A stretch of 19,068 nt of DNA from CAYZDV01 sp964477275 (lineage in GTDB: Bacteria > Acidobacteriota > Aminicenantia > Aminicenantales > Aminicenantaceae). Shown here in pieces: positions 1 through 6,947 of this stretch. The stretch spans positions 1 through 19,068 of the forward strand of contig CAYZDV010000032.1 in the NCBI GenBank assembly GCA_964477275.1, in the 5' to 3' direction. A program made the position numbers and the translations under genes. How positions within the stretch are numbered: position 1 is the first letter of the stretch; each line of letters begins with the position of its first letter. Below the pieces are notes generated by a model. That model ran no database searches and was not told where the DNA came from. It saw only the letters and a list, made by a program, of their open reading frames with translations.

Positions 1-30
1 CAGGGAGCCGTGGCTTCACCATGGCGACCG

Positions 31-66
31 TTGGAAGGGGGAAAGCGGAGCTGTTTCCCCCTCCAA
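31..66. repeat. Stem-loop upstream of the M14 peptidase gene
   Basis: The arms at 31-44 and 54-66 (left arm TTGGAAGGGGGAAA) pair over 13 bp with one bulged A, around a 9-nt loop. It lies in a GC-rich stretch with no convincing gene. No T-run follows on either strand, so it is not a standard terminator. It may belong to the 3' region of a gene left of the window or to an intergenic repeat. No function can be assigned. Confidence 0.5.
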
Positions 67-73
67 GGACCAC

Positions 74-100
74 CCAATCCCCCAGTGGGGCCCTTCCGCT
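74..100 (-). repeat. Candidate copy 1 of a short hairpin repeat
   Basis: On the minus strand this reads AGCGGAAGGG, a small CCCC/GGGG hairpin with loop ACT, then GGGATTGG. The same order of blocks (AGCGGA, G-run, hairpin, GGGATTGG) occurs on the plus strand at 18008-18046 with a longer hairpin. Two copies, both intergenic and inverted relative to each other, suggest a REP-like family. The shared part is short and GC-rich, so chance is possible. Confidence 0.25.
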
Positions 101-198
101 GCGGGCGTTGCGGGGGGCACCCCATGCCACCCATCCTATTCCAAAAGGAAATTGCCACTACCCCGGAAAAAAAGATGCTAACTTAGGATATTTTCTCC

Positions 199-227
199 TT
201 GACAGGCGAAAAGGCAAGTGATAGAAA
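199..227 (+). promoter_or_regulatory. Candidate promoter of the M14 peptidase gene
   Basis: A full-consensus -35 TTGACA at 199-204 is followed after 17 nt by TAGAAA at 222-227, which matches TATAAT at four of six positions. Transcription would start near 234 and leave a leader of about 25 nt containing the AAGGAGG ribosome site at 246-252. The spacing is ideal but the -10 box is weak. Confidence 0.4.
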
Positions 228-257
228 ATCATTCTATCCCCACCCAAGGAGGTTGGA

Positions 258-2900
258 ATGAAAAAAGCCCTGCTCCAGAAAATTTCCCTTATTTTTCTCA
301 TTTTCGTTTTTTTTCCTGGCTTCCTCACTGCCCAGACCTCGCCCGAGGCGTTTTTAGGGCACAAGGTCGGAGCTGACCGTAAGCTGGCTGATTACAACCA
401 GATCCAGGATTACTTCAAAAAGCTCGACCAGGAATCAGAACTGGTCAAGGTGGTCAACATCGGCACCTCCACCCTGAACAAGCCGATGATCATGGCCATC
501 ATCACCGCCGAAGAGAACATGGCCAGGCTCGACACTTACCGGGAAACGGTGAGAAGGCTCAGAGATCCAAGAATCACTTCAGCCGAAGAAGCGAAGAACC
601 TGGCCAGAGAGGGAAAGGTCATTCTCCTCATCACCTGCAACATTCACGCCACAGAAATCGCCTCCTCGCAGATGGCCATGGAGCTGGCCTATAAACTGGC
701 CGTGGGTGACACCCCCTTCGACGCCAAAAAAGTGTTGAGTGAAGTCATTGTTCTTCTCGCCCCCACAATCAATCCCGACGGCGAGCAAATGGTGACCGAA
801 TGGTACCGGAAATACGTGGGCACCGCATACGAAGGCGGTCCAATGCCCTGGCTTTACCACCACTATGCGGGCCATGACAACAACCGCGACTGGTTCATGT
901 TCAATCTCCCGGAAACAAAGGCCGTCACCAAGGTCCTCTACCATGACTGGCTGCCCCAGATTCATCTCGACCAACACCAGATGGGCTCCACCGGCGCCAG
1001 GCTGTTCATCCCGCCCTTCATGAATCCTCCGGTTCCCAACGTGCTGCCCCTGCTCTGGCGGGGGGTCAACCTCTGCGGGGCCAACATGGCCTACGACCTG
1101 CAGAAAAACGGGTTCAAGGGGATCGTCCACGGCAGGAGCTTCACCGGCTGGTGGATCGGCGCCTGCGACGATACTTCCTGGCTCCACAACGTGGTGGGGC
1201 TGCTCAGTGAAATGGCCTCGGTCCAGGTCGCCACGCCCATTTACATCGAACCCACCGAGGTCCCCCAATCCTATTACGAAAAGCGCATAGAATTTCCAGA
1301 CCCCTGGCCCGGCGGCTGGTGGAGACTGAGAGATCTTGTGGATTATGAGCTGTGCCTTTCCATGAGCCTGATCAAGACAGCTTATCTCCACAAAGAGGAT
1401 TTCCTGTACAACTTTTACCAGATGAACAAGCATTCCGTCGGGGTTCGGGAGAAAAGCGAGCCCTATGCCTTCGTCATTCCCGCCAAACAGCGCGACTATC
1501 CCACAGCATTGAGGATGCTGGACATTCTCATGTTCGGCGGGGTGGAAATCCATCAGGCCAAGGAAGAATTTACCGCCGATGGCAAGGTTTATCCGGCGGG
1601 TTCATTTGTGGTCAGGATGTCCCAGCCCTACAAGCCCTACGCTCAGGCGCTTCTGGAGAGACAGAAATATCCCGACATCCGCCAGTATGAAGGAGGCCCT
1701 CCAGTGCCGCCTTACGATAACGCCGGGTGGACGCTACCCCTCCAGATGGGGGTTCGCTGCGAGAGGATCGAAAAACCTTTTGAAGCGACGCTGGAAAAAC
1801 TGGAGAAAGTCCCTTATCCTGCCTTCGGTTTTCCTGACACATCGACTCCTTACATTGTTCTCGACTCCCGCCAGAATGCATCGTTCGCCGTCGTCTTCTC
1901 ACTTCTCAGCAAGAAGGCCGAGGTCCACCGCTCGCTCGAAAAAATCCAGGGAGAGGGGTTCACTGCTGCCGCCGGAAGCTTTATCGTCAAGAATACGCCT
2001 GAAGTCCAGAAGCTCCTCCCCTCTCTTCTCGAAAAATGGCACGCCAGAACCTATGCCCTCAAAAGTATCTCCGGAATCTCTGCTGCCCCGCTCCAGAATC
2101 CTCGCATCGGCCTCTACCAGTCCTGGAAGTCCAACATGGATGAGGGCTGGACCAGGTATGTTTTTGACGACCTCGGCGTTCCCTACACCACCCTCCACAA
2201 CAAGGATTTTCAGCCCGAAAAAAAGGAAACGAAAAAAGAAAAGAAGGACGAGCAGGCGGAGAAAGTGAACCTGAGGGCGAAGTTCGATTCGATCGTCTTT
2301 GCCGACGAAGACCCGGATATGATTATCAGCGGGAAACCTTCTCCCGCCTCCCCCTGGGCTCGTTACTACACTGAGGTTTTTCCTCCCGAGTACGAAGGCG
2401 GCATCGAAAAGGAAGGTGTGGAGGCCCTGAAGAGCTTTGTGGAAAACGGCGGAGTTCTCATCACGCTCAACAGAGCCTGCGGCCTGGTGTTCAAGGAATT
2501 CACTCCACCGGTCAGGAACGCCCTGGAAAGAGTGGAGCGAAGCAAGTTTTTCTGTCCCACTTCCATCCTTCAGATTGAAGTCGATAACACCTCGCCGGTC
2601 GGGTTTGGAATGCCGGAGAAGGCCGCAACCATGTTTTCCGGCAGCCTGGCCTTCGACACCTGGATTCCTTCCGGAGAATGGGACAGAAAGGTGGTGGCCA
2701 GCTTCCCCGAAGAGAACATTCTTCTCAGCGGCTGGCTGCTGGGTGAGGACATCATCGCGCGCAAGGCCGCCGTCGTCGATACCAAGTACAAGAAAGGCCG
2801 CATCATTCTCATCGGAACCCGCTGCCAGTTCCGGGCCCAGTCTCACGGCACCTACAAGTTCCTGCTCAACTCGCTCCTCTATCCGGAAATCGAGAAATAA
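258..2900 (+). CDS. Secreted M14-family zinc carboxypeptidase with extra C-terminal domain
   Basis: Predicted exported metallopeptidase of 880 residues that would trim amino acids from peptides outside the cytoplasm. Residues 1-25 form a signal peptide (Lys-rich start, hydrophobic 9-22, cleavage near LTAQ). The M14 zinc site shows as HATE (H130, E133), with the third ligand probably H236 in QIHLDQHQ; NNRDW (208-212) supplies the Asn-Arg pair that M14 enzymes use to hold the substrate carboxylate. I did not assign the catalytic Glu. A Lys/Glu-rich linker at about 654-672 leads to a C-terminal alpha/beta domain (EGVEALKSFVENGGVLITL) resembling GATase1-like domains fused to such peptidases, so the protein is about twice the size of a bare M14 domain. 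The start is fixed by AAGGAGG 5 nt upstream. It is monocistronic, closed by the hairpin at 2912-2945. The A-run in the linker contains a possible slippery site. Substrate specificity is unknown. Confidence 0.9.
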   Translation: MKKALLQKISLIFLIFVFFPGFLTAQTSPEAFLGHKVGADRKLADYNQIQDYFKKLDQESELVKVVNIGTSTLNKPMIMAIITAEENMARLDTYRETVRRLRDPRITSAEEAKNLAREGKVILLITCNIHATEIASSQMAMELAYKLAVGDTPFDAKKVLSEVIVLLAPTINPDGEQMVTEWYRKYVGTAYEGGPMPWLYHHYAGHDNNRDWFMFNLPETKAVTKVLYHDWLPQIHLDQHQMGSTGARLFIPPFMNPPVPNVLPLLWRGVNLCGANMAYDLQKNGFKGIVHGRSFTGWWIGACDDTSWLHNVVGLLSEMASVQVATPIYIEPTEVPQSYYEKRIEFPDPWPGGWWRLRDLVDYELCLSMSLIKTAYLHKEDFLYNFYQMNKHSVGVREKSEPYAFVIPAKQRDYPTALRMLDILMFGGVEIHQAKEEFTADGKVYPAGSFVVRMSQPYKPYAQALLERQKYPDIRQYEGGPPVPPYDNAGWTLPLQMGVRCERIEKPFEATLEKLEKVPYPAFGFPDTSTPYIVLDSRQNASFAVVFSLLSKKAEVHRSLEKIQGEGFTAAAGSFIVKNTPEVQKLLPSLLEKWHARTYALKSISGISAAPLQNPRIGLYQSWKSNMDEGWTRYVFDDLGVPYTTLHNKDFQPEKKETKKEKKDEQAEKVNLRAKFDSIVFADEDPDMIISGKPSPASPWARYYTEVFPPEYEGGIEKEGVEALKSFVENGGVLITLNRACGLVFKEFTPPVRNALERVERSKFFCPTSILQIEVDNTSPVGFGMPEKAATMFSGSLAFDTWIPSGEWDRKVVASFPEENILLSGWLLGEDIIARKAAVVDTKYKKGRIILIGTRCQFRAQSHGTYKFLLNSLLYPEIEK

Positions 2901-2911
2901 CGGAAAAGAGC

Positions 2912-2945
2912 AAAAAAGGCCCGGCGCTTTCGCCGGGCCTTTTTT
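2912..2945 (+). terminator. Rho-independent terminator of the M14 peptidase gene
   Basis: AAAAAAGGCCCGGCG pairs perfectly with CGCCGGGCCTTTTTT over 15 bp around a CTTT loop, beginning 12 nt after the stop codon, and the T-rich tract continues past the stem. It separates the peptidase from the arsR-type gene. Confidence 0.95.
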
Positions 2946-2980
2946 CTTTTTTCCTCTCCTTCAAACATGAAGAAAAAACC

Positions 2981-3009
2981 TTGCAAACATTTTTGAAACA
3001 GGCTAAAAT
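2981..3009 (+). promoter_or_regulatory. Promoter of the ArsR-family gene
   Basis: TTGCAA at 2981-2986, a 17-nt spacer and TAAAAT at 3004-3009 form a good sigma-70-type promoter in an AT-rich stretch. The start of transcription would fall near 3016, exactly where the palindrome at 3016-3040 begins. Confidence 0.6.
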
Positions 3010-3015
3010 TTTTTT

Positions 3016-3040
3016 ATTCGAATATTTTAATATATTGAAT
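3016..3040. promoter_or_regulatory. Probable ArsR operator (imperfect AT-rich palindrome)
   Basis: ATTCGAATAT and ATATATTGAAT face each other around a short T/A-rich centre; the arms match apart from single-base offsets. ArsR/SmtB repressors typically bind AT-rich imperfect inverted repeats with TTCA or TGAA arms. Its position just downstream of the -10 box and 14 nt before the start codon suits repression by blocking initiation, so the gene product probably represses itself. Confidence 0.55.
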
Positions 3041-3054
3041 GATAGGATAGGCGG

Positions 3055-3390
3055 ATGAAAAGAAAAGATTTCTACCAGATCCATTCCGATTTCTGCAAAA
3101 CCCTGGCCAATCCCAAAAGGCAGCAGATTCTCGATAACCTCCGCCAGAAAGAAATGACCGTCAAGGAACTGATGAAGGCCACAGGAATCCCTCAGGCCAA
3201 TCTCTCCCAGCACCTGGCCATTCTCAGGACTAAAGGAATTTTGACTGCCCGCCGGGAAGGAATCCATGTCCATTATTCGCTGGCCAATGAAAAAGTTCTC
3301 AAAGCCTTTGACCTGATCAGCGAAATCCTCCAGGAAGCTCTCTCCACCCAGTCCACCACAGTAAACGCAGGGATCGAGCGAAAATCGTAA
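3055..3390 (+). CDS. ArsR-family winged-helix transcriptional repressor
   Basis: A 111-residue DNA-binding protein, the normal size for ArsR/SmtB dimers. The winged helix is complete: LANPKRQQILDNL (17-29), helix MTVKELMKATG (34-44), recognition helix QANLSQHLAILR (47-58) and wing GILTARREGIHVHYSL (61-76). Its only cysteine is C14; the alpha-3 CxC metal site of arsenic, cadmium or lead sensors is absent, so it is not a classical thiol metal sensor and its signal is unknown. A promoter and palindrome lie directly upstream, pointing to autoregulation. The ribosome site is weak (GGATAGGCGG). No complete gene follows in the same direction, only a short open frame from 3404. Its targets may be elsewhere in the genome. 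Confidence 0.9.
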   Translation: MKRKDFYQIHSDFCKTLANPKRQQILDNLRQKEMTVKELMKATGIPQANLSQHLAILRTKGILTARREGIHVHYSLANEKVLKAFDLISEILQEALSTQSTTVNAGIERKS

Positions 3391-3403
3391 AGAGGAGATT
3401 TTT

Positions 3404-3505
3404 GTGAGCGAGGAAAAAAAGCAAAAGCTGGCAGGGACAGAGTTCTATTCGCCGATAATCTTGACCAGCACCCTTTTTTTGCGGCGGCCGTCGAACTCGC
3501 CGTAA
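3404..3505 (+). pseudogene. Possible remnant of a gene that followed arsR
   Basis: An AGAGGAG ribosome site (3391-3397) stands 6 nt before a GTG that opens 33 codons beginning MSEEKKQKLAGTEFY, a plausible cytoplasmic N-terminus. From 3445 the frame runs through the opposite-strand yjbQ coding sequence and stops at 3503-3505. One reading is that arsR once led an operon whose second gene was truncated by a rearrangement. The other is chance. I do not recognise the peptide. Confidence 0.2.
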
Positions 3506-3864
3506 AATATCTGCTCCCACGGGCCAAAATCAAGCTTCCCGCCAGTGATGGCCACCACCACTTCCCGGCCCATGATCGTCCTCTTGAGATGGGCGTCAGC
3601 GTTATCCTCGCCCGTCCGGTTGTGCCTGTACCGTGAGGTCGGATGATGAGGAGCAAGTCTCTCCAGCCATTCCTCGAAATCCGCCTTCAGGCCGCTTTCC
3701 TCATCGTTAATAAAAACGCTGGCCGTGATGTGCATGGCATTGACCAGGCACAGGCCTTCTTTGACCCCGCTTTGCCGAACGAGCTCCTCCACGTGGGAGG
3801 TGATGTTGATGAACTCAACTCTTTTTCCCGTATGGAAAGTCAAATGCTCGGTGAGCGATTTCAT
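3445..3864 (-). CDS. yjbQ: YjbQ/UPF0047 family protein (secondary thiamine-phosphate synthase type)
   Basis: A small cytoplasmic protein of 139 residues, full length for the UPF0047/YjbQ family. Members from E. coli show weak thiamine-phosphate synthase activity, but the physiological role is unsettled. Family signatures are intact: MHITASV (44-50) with H45, NDE (53-55), YRHNRTGEDNADAHLKR (79-95) containing H81, D87, D90 and H92, ITGGKLDFGPWEQIF (106-120) and the typical terminus RVLVKIIGE. Its ATG overlaps the stop of the upstream POT transporter gene in the sequence ATGA, and GGTGA at the end of that gene acts as the ribosome site, so translation of the two is probably coupled. It converges with the ArsR-family gene with no visible terminator between them. 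I see no thiamine genes nearby. Confidence 0.88.
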   Translation of the reverse strand: MKSLTEHLTFHTGKRVEFINITSHVEELVRQSGVKEGLCLVNAMHITASVFINDEESGLKADFEEWLERLAPHHPTSRYRHNRTGEDNADAHLKRTIMGREVVVAITGGKLDFGPWEQIFYGEFDGRRKKRVLVKIIGE

Positions 3865-5366
3865 GATTTTTTCACCAGGCTAATTTTGACCCCTCCTCCT
3901 CCCAGAGCGAGAAGGACGAGGGCCTGAACGAGTGTCCTCCACTGGACCTGCTCGGTCAGGAAGAGGGCATAAACAAAAAAGTAAGCTCCGACAAGACTGA
4001 AAAAGATGTAGAGTCCAAACATGATTCTCCAGGCGCGGCGGTTGGTCTCCGGGGTATCCTCGGAGAAGAATCGGTTGTAGAGGAGCATCCCCACCAAGCA
4101 GAAAACACCGAGCACGGCAAAAATCAGCCAGAAAAATCTGATCTGATCGGACGTTGCCCCGGGAAGAGGAGCGCCCGCCGCAACTTCTTCGGCAGCGGGA
4201 ACTATCGGGTTGAGAATCCTTTCGTAGAGGACAGCTCCCAGGTTGCTCCCGATCAGGCTGCCGAAGACGCCGTAGAGGAACGCATAGCCCATGTAAACCG
4301 CCTTTTTGTCCTGGGGAGCGACCAGGCCGATGTAGCTGTAATATTTGGGATGGGCGGTCATCTCGCCGATGGAAAAGACAGCAATGCCCAGGATGAACAT
4401 CCAGGCACTGCGGGTAAAAGCCAGGATCAGAAACCCGCAGGAGCCGATGACGATCCCCATGGCCATTACCGGAAACGCTTTCAGCTTGGTCGTGAGGCGG
4501 CTGATCCAGATGACCAGGAGGACGATGGTTCCGGCATTGATAATGGTGACAAATTCGGCGTCAAACTGGAAAGGTCTGAGCAGGAAAATCCTGTCCATGA
4601 ACTCCTGGACCGGAGCCCGGTGGATGAAGTCGCGCAGATACCAGAGGATGGAGCCAAACATCTGGAAATAGAGAATCCAGAAGCAGGAATAGACGATGAT
4701 GAGGAGCATGAACCGCGAATCGCTCAAGATAAGAAGAGCCTCTTTCAAAACCTGGCGGATGGATTTGGTGCTATGGGGCCTCTCCGGGTCTTTGTAGACA
4801 AATACCGTGGGCAGAAGCATCAGGAAACACCACGCGGCAGAGGAGAAGAAGACATAGCGCCAGTTGAAACCTTTGATGTAGCTGACCCAGAAAGGAGCAA
4901 GGAAAGCTCCCAGGTTGATGCTCCAGTAGTAGACGCCGAAGCCAAACCCGCTGTTTTCCTTGGTGGTTGTCCGGGCCACGGTGCCGGTGATGATGGGTTT
5001 GAACAGGCCGCTACCGGTGGCCATGACCAGAAGAAAAAGAAAAATCATCCCATAGGTGTCGAAGTTTCCCGCCGCAAAATAGCCGATGGTCAACAGGGAA
5101 AAGGCGACAAGAAGCATCTTCCGGTAGCCGAGCCGGTCAGCCAGGGCCCCGCCCGCGATGGGCAAAATATAAGTCAGGGCATAGACAAATCCCTGGAGAA
5201 TTCCGATCGACGGCTTGCGGAAAAAAAGAACATCGGCCAGATAGACGGCCAGCACAGAGTTCAGGCCGTAATAAGCCCCCCGTTCGAAAAATTCCATCAG
5301 GTTGGACACCCAGAACGTCGCCGGAAAAGTCAACAGGATATTCTTTTTCTTTGCCTTCTCTTCCAT
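3861..5366 (-). CDS. POT/PTR2-family proton-dependent oligopeptide transporter
   Basis: An inner-membrane carrier of 501 residues that would import di- and tripeptides with protons. The first helix carries the POT signature as EFFERGAYYG (25-34; E25, E28, R29, Y32, Y33), the proton-coupling ExxER motif. The loop GGALADRLGYRK (72-83) is the major-facilitator motif, K123 in GSGLFKPIITG (118-128) corresponds to the conserved helix-4 lysine, and VYYWSINLGAFLAP (145-158) is the PTR2 signature. About 12-14 hydrophobic helices follow, including a long loop after about residue 390 with an Ala/Pro-rich segment. The start has GGGGTGA upstream. A promoter at 5413-5441 gives it its own transcript, shared with yjbQ through a 4-nt overlap. 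Specificity within the family cannot be read from sequence, but the intact motifs favour peptides. Confidence 0.9.
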   Translation of the reverse strand: MEEKAKKKNILLTFPATFWVSNLMEFFERGAYYGLNSVLAVYLADVLFFRKPSIGILQGFVYALTYILPIAGGALADRLGYRKMLLVAFSLLTIGYFAAGNFDTYGMIFLFLLVMATGSGLFKPIITGTVARTTTKENSGFGFGVYYWSINLGAFLAPFWVSYIKGFNWRYVFFSSAAWCFLMLLPTVFVYKDPERPHSTKSIRQVLKEALLILSDSRFMLLIIVYSCFWILYFQMFGSILWYLRDFIHRAPVQEFMDRIFLLRPFQFDAEFVTIINAGTIVLLVIWISRLTTKLKAFPVMAMGIVIGSCGFLILAFTRSAWMFILGIAVFSIGEMTAHPKYYSYIGLVAPQDKKAVYMGYAFLYGVFGSLIGSNLGAVLYERILNPIVPAAEEVAAGAPLPGATSDQIRFFWLIFAVLGVFCLVGMLLYNRFFSEDTPETNRRAWRIMFGLYIFFSLVGAYFFVYALFLTEQVQWRTLVQALVLLALGGGGVKISLVKKS

Positions 5367-5412
5367 TCTTCACCCCTCAGATCATTAGAAATGCACTCAT
5401 CAACGCGAGAGG

Positions 5413-5441
5413 AATTTATCTTTTCGTATGAAAAAGGTCAA
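5413..5441 (-). promoter_or_regulatory. Promoter of the POT transporter-yjbQ operon
   Basis: On the minus strand TTGACC (5441-5436), a 17-nt spacer and TAAATT (5418-5413) match the sigma-70 pattern at five and four positions. Transcription would begin near 5406, leaving a leader of about 40 nt. The 119-nt gap to the ACT gene holds no convincing terminator, so read-through is also possible. Confidence 0.55.
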
Positions 5442-5485
5442 GTTGTTATTCGCTTCAGAACAGCGGCTTTTCTGGAAACGGCTTT

Positions 5486-5863
5486 TTATTTCAATATCTC
5501 CAGCGCGCTGTCGAGGTCTGAAACATCCATGATCACTGAAGTCGTGCTCCCCTTGCGGCTCAAAGTCCCGTAGCAGTATTCGATGTTGATTCCTTTATTG
5601 CCAAGCCTGGTGGCCACTTCGGCAAAAGCTCCGGGCCGGTTTTCAAGGTCAACCTTGAGCACATCTCTCGTTTCTACCGTGTAATCCAGTTTGTTGAGCA
5701 GCTTTATGGCCTTGTTGATGTTTTTGACGTAAAACTTGGCCGTATCCTGGAAAACCCCGATGGCCTCGATATTGATCCCATTCTCCGCCAGATGGCTGCA
5801 GAGCTCGCCGAGAGTCGAAGGCCGATTTTCAAGAACGACAAAAATCTCTGTGATTCTTTCCAT
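5486..5863 (-). CDS. Tandem ACT-domain protein (amino-acid-binding regulator)
   Basis: A 125-residue cytoplasmic protein made almost only of two ACT domains, roughly 3-65 and 67-125. Each has the hallmark beta-alpha turn, ENRPSTLGELCSHLAENGINIEAI split around residues 12-36 and ENRPGAFAEVATRLGNKGINIEY around 74-96, where amino acids bind at subunit interfaces. Stand-alone double-ACT proteins are thought to sense amino acids; no catalytic domain is present. I chose ATG 5863 over an in-frame ATG at 5902 because GGGGGA stands at the right distance before it and the upstream codons add a Lys/Asn-rich tail that is not part of the fold. It lies downstream of the flavoprotein terminator and upstream of the peptide transporter, which suits a role in amino-acid supply, though that link is inference. 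Confidence 0.85.
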   Translation of the reverse strand: MERITEIFVVLENRPSTLGELCSHLAENGINIEAIGVFQDTAKFYVKNINKAIKLLNKLDYTVETRDVLKVDLENRPGAFAEVATRLGNKGINIEYCYGTLSRKGSTTSVIMDVSDLDSALEILK

Positions 5864-5866
5864 ATT

Positions 5867-5873
5867 TTCCCCC
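5867..5873 (-). promoter_or_regulatory. Ribosome binding site that sets the ACT gene start
   Basis: The minus strand reads GGGGGAA ending 3 nt before ATG 5863, whereas ATG 5902 has only a weak GGAAA upstream. A possible -10 box TATGAT (5903-5898) would even overlap the 5902 codon, which would make 5863 the only usable start. Confidence 0.5.
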
Positions 5874-5918
5874 AATTTTCGATTTGAAATTTTTTCTATC
5901 ATACTCTATTTCCGCAAG

Positions 5919-5943
5919 AAAAAAAAGGGGACAGGCCCCTTTT
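5919..5943 (-). terminator. Rho-independent terminator of the DHOD-like gene
   Basis: On the minus strand AAAAGGGG pairs with CCCCTTTT around CCTGT, and the T-run extends to eight. The TAA stop of the upstream gene (5944-5942) overlaps the first bases of the stem, so a ribosome finishing the gene would cover the left arm. It separates the flavoprotein from the ACT gene. Confidence 0.85.
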
Positions 5944-6931
5944 ATTTGCGGGAATAGGCTTTCAGATACTGGGCCCGGAAATAGGCCTCAGCCTCTCCCA
6001 GTCCTTTGAACGACAACTGCTGCCTCTGGAAAGAGAGCTCTCCTCTGAAATCCCCAAGAGAGGTGTATCGTTTCTCCTCCATCCAGGCTTCCAGACCACT
6101 GAGAAGGCCCTTAAGAGCTTTGAGCCCCTGTTGATAGAAAAGTGTGCAGACCTGCACCGCAGAAGCGCCGGCCAGAATCAGCTTGACCACATCTTCGGCG
6201 TCAGTCACGCCTCCCGAGGCAGCGATATCGCAGTCCACTCGCCCTGAGAGAAGAGCGACCCATTTGAGGGACTGGTAAAAATTTCCTCTGGCGATGATGT
6301 TTCTTGTCCGCAGCGTCCGGGTATCAATGTCGGACTCCACGAACCAGTTGAAAAGGACCAGGGCAGCGCAGCCGGCCTTCTCCAGTCTTCTTGCCAGGAA
6401 TGGCACTGAGGTCAGCTGGGAGACCACTTTGACTGCCACCGGAATGGAGACCGCCTTTTTGACTTCTTTGAGAATCCGGACATACTGCTCTTCATACTCC
6501 GCACCTGGAGAATCCAGGTCAAGAGGAAGATAGTATACGTTGAGCTCCAGGCCGTCAGCCCCGGCTTCTTGGAATTGATGGGCAAAACTTGGCCACAACC
6601 GCGGAGACTGACAGTTGATGCTGGCGATAACCGGAATGCTCACCTTTCTTTTGACTTCTCCAATCATTTCCACCACTTTCTGAGGAGCGTATTCCAACAG
6701 CCCGCCGCTGCGAAGGTAATCCAGGGCTTCTGGATAGAGGCCATAGTCCTGGCTGAGAAGCCGTTCTTCGTCGTGAAACTGTTCTTCGAATATGGACTTC
6801 AGGACCACAGCGCCTGCGCCGGCCTCCTCGCAGCGGACTACTCCGGCAACAGTCTTGGTCAGGTCGCTGCTCGAAACGATGACCGGATTCCGCAGCTTTA
6901 ATCCCATATAGGAAGTGCTCGGGTCAAACAT
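5942..6931 (-). CDS. Dihydroorotate dehydrogenase-like FMN protein without the usual catalytic base
   Basis: A TIM-barrel flavoprotein of 329 residues related to class 1 dihydroorotate dehydrogenase. FMN and barrel motifs are visible: GLKLRNPVIVSSSDLT (10-25), VVLKS with K45, IASINCQ (102-108), ELNVYYLP (129-136), VAVKV (165-169), IAASGGV (236-242) and GASAVQVCTLFY (255-266). At the position where class 1A enzymes carry the catalytic Cys (LNLSCPN) this protein has NVYYLP, so ordinary dihydroorotate oxidation is doubtful. This matches the DHOD-like subfamily of unproven function. Start ATG 6931 is preferred over GTG 6946 because AAGGAG (6943-6938) stands 6 nt before it and would lie inside the longer frame. 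It follows VPS10-like protein A on the same strand with a gap of about 125 nt. No pyrimidine genes are nearby. Confidence 0.85.
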   Translation of the reverse strand: MFDPSTSYMGLKLRNPVIVSSSDLTKTVAGVVRCEEAGAGAVVLKSIFEEQFHDEERLLSQDYGLYPEALDYLRSGGLLEYAPQKVVEMIGEVKRKVSIPVIASINCQSPRLWPSFAHQFQEAGADGLELNVYYLPLDLDSPGAEYEEQYVRILKEVKKAVSIPVAVKVVSQLTSVPFLARRLEKAGCAALVLFNWFVESDIDTRTLRTRNIIARGNFYQSLKWVALLSGRVDCDIAASGGVTDAEDVVKLILAGASAVQVCTLFYQQGLKALKGLLSGLEAWMEEKRYTSLGDFRGELSFQRQQLSFKGLGEAEAYFRAQYLKAYSRK

Positions 6932-6937
6932 CGTCGT

Positions 6938-6943
6938 CTCCTT
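6938..6943 (-). promoter_or_regulatory. Ribosome binding site that sets the DHOD-like start
   Basis: AAGGAG on the minus strand lies 6 nt before ATG 6931. If translation began at GTG 6946 this perfect site would be coding and that GTG would have no ribosome site of its own. Confidence 0.75.
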
Positions 6944-6947
6944 CACG

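Noticed and set aside
21..221. Small frame of 66 codons at the left edge
   Set aside because: No ribosome site, GC-driven composition rich in Pro, Arg and Gly, and it overlaps stem-loops and a candidate promoter.
579..2846. Two antisense frames of 315-324 codons within the peptidase gene
   Set aside because: The plus-strand peptidase has a signal peptide, zinc motif, ribosome site and terminator; the antisense frames have none of these.
4350..5573. Open frame of 407 codons on the plus strand
   Set aside because: Antisense to the POT transporter and into the ACT gene; the composition is a shadow of membrane-protein codons.
6932..6946. GTG start five codons upstream of the DHOD-like gene
   Set aside because: The AAGGAG ribosome site would be coding; ATG 6931 has ideal spacing from it.
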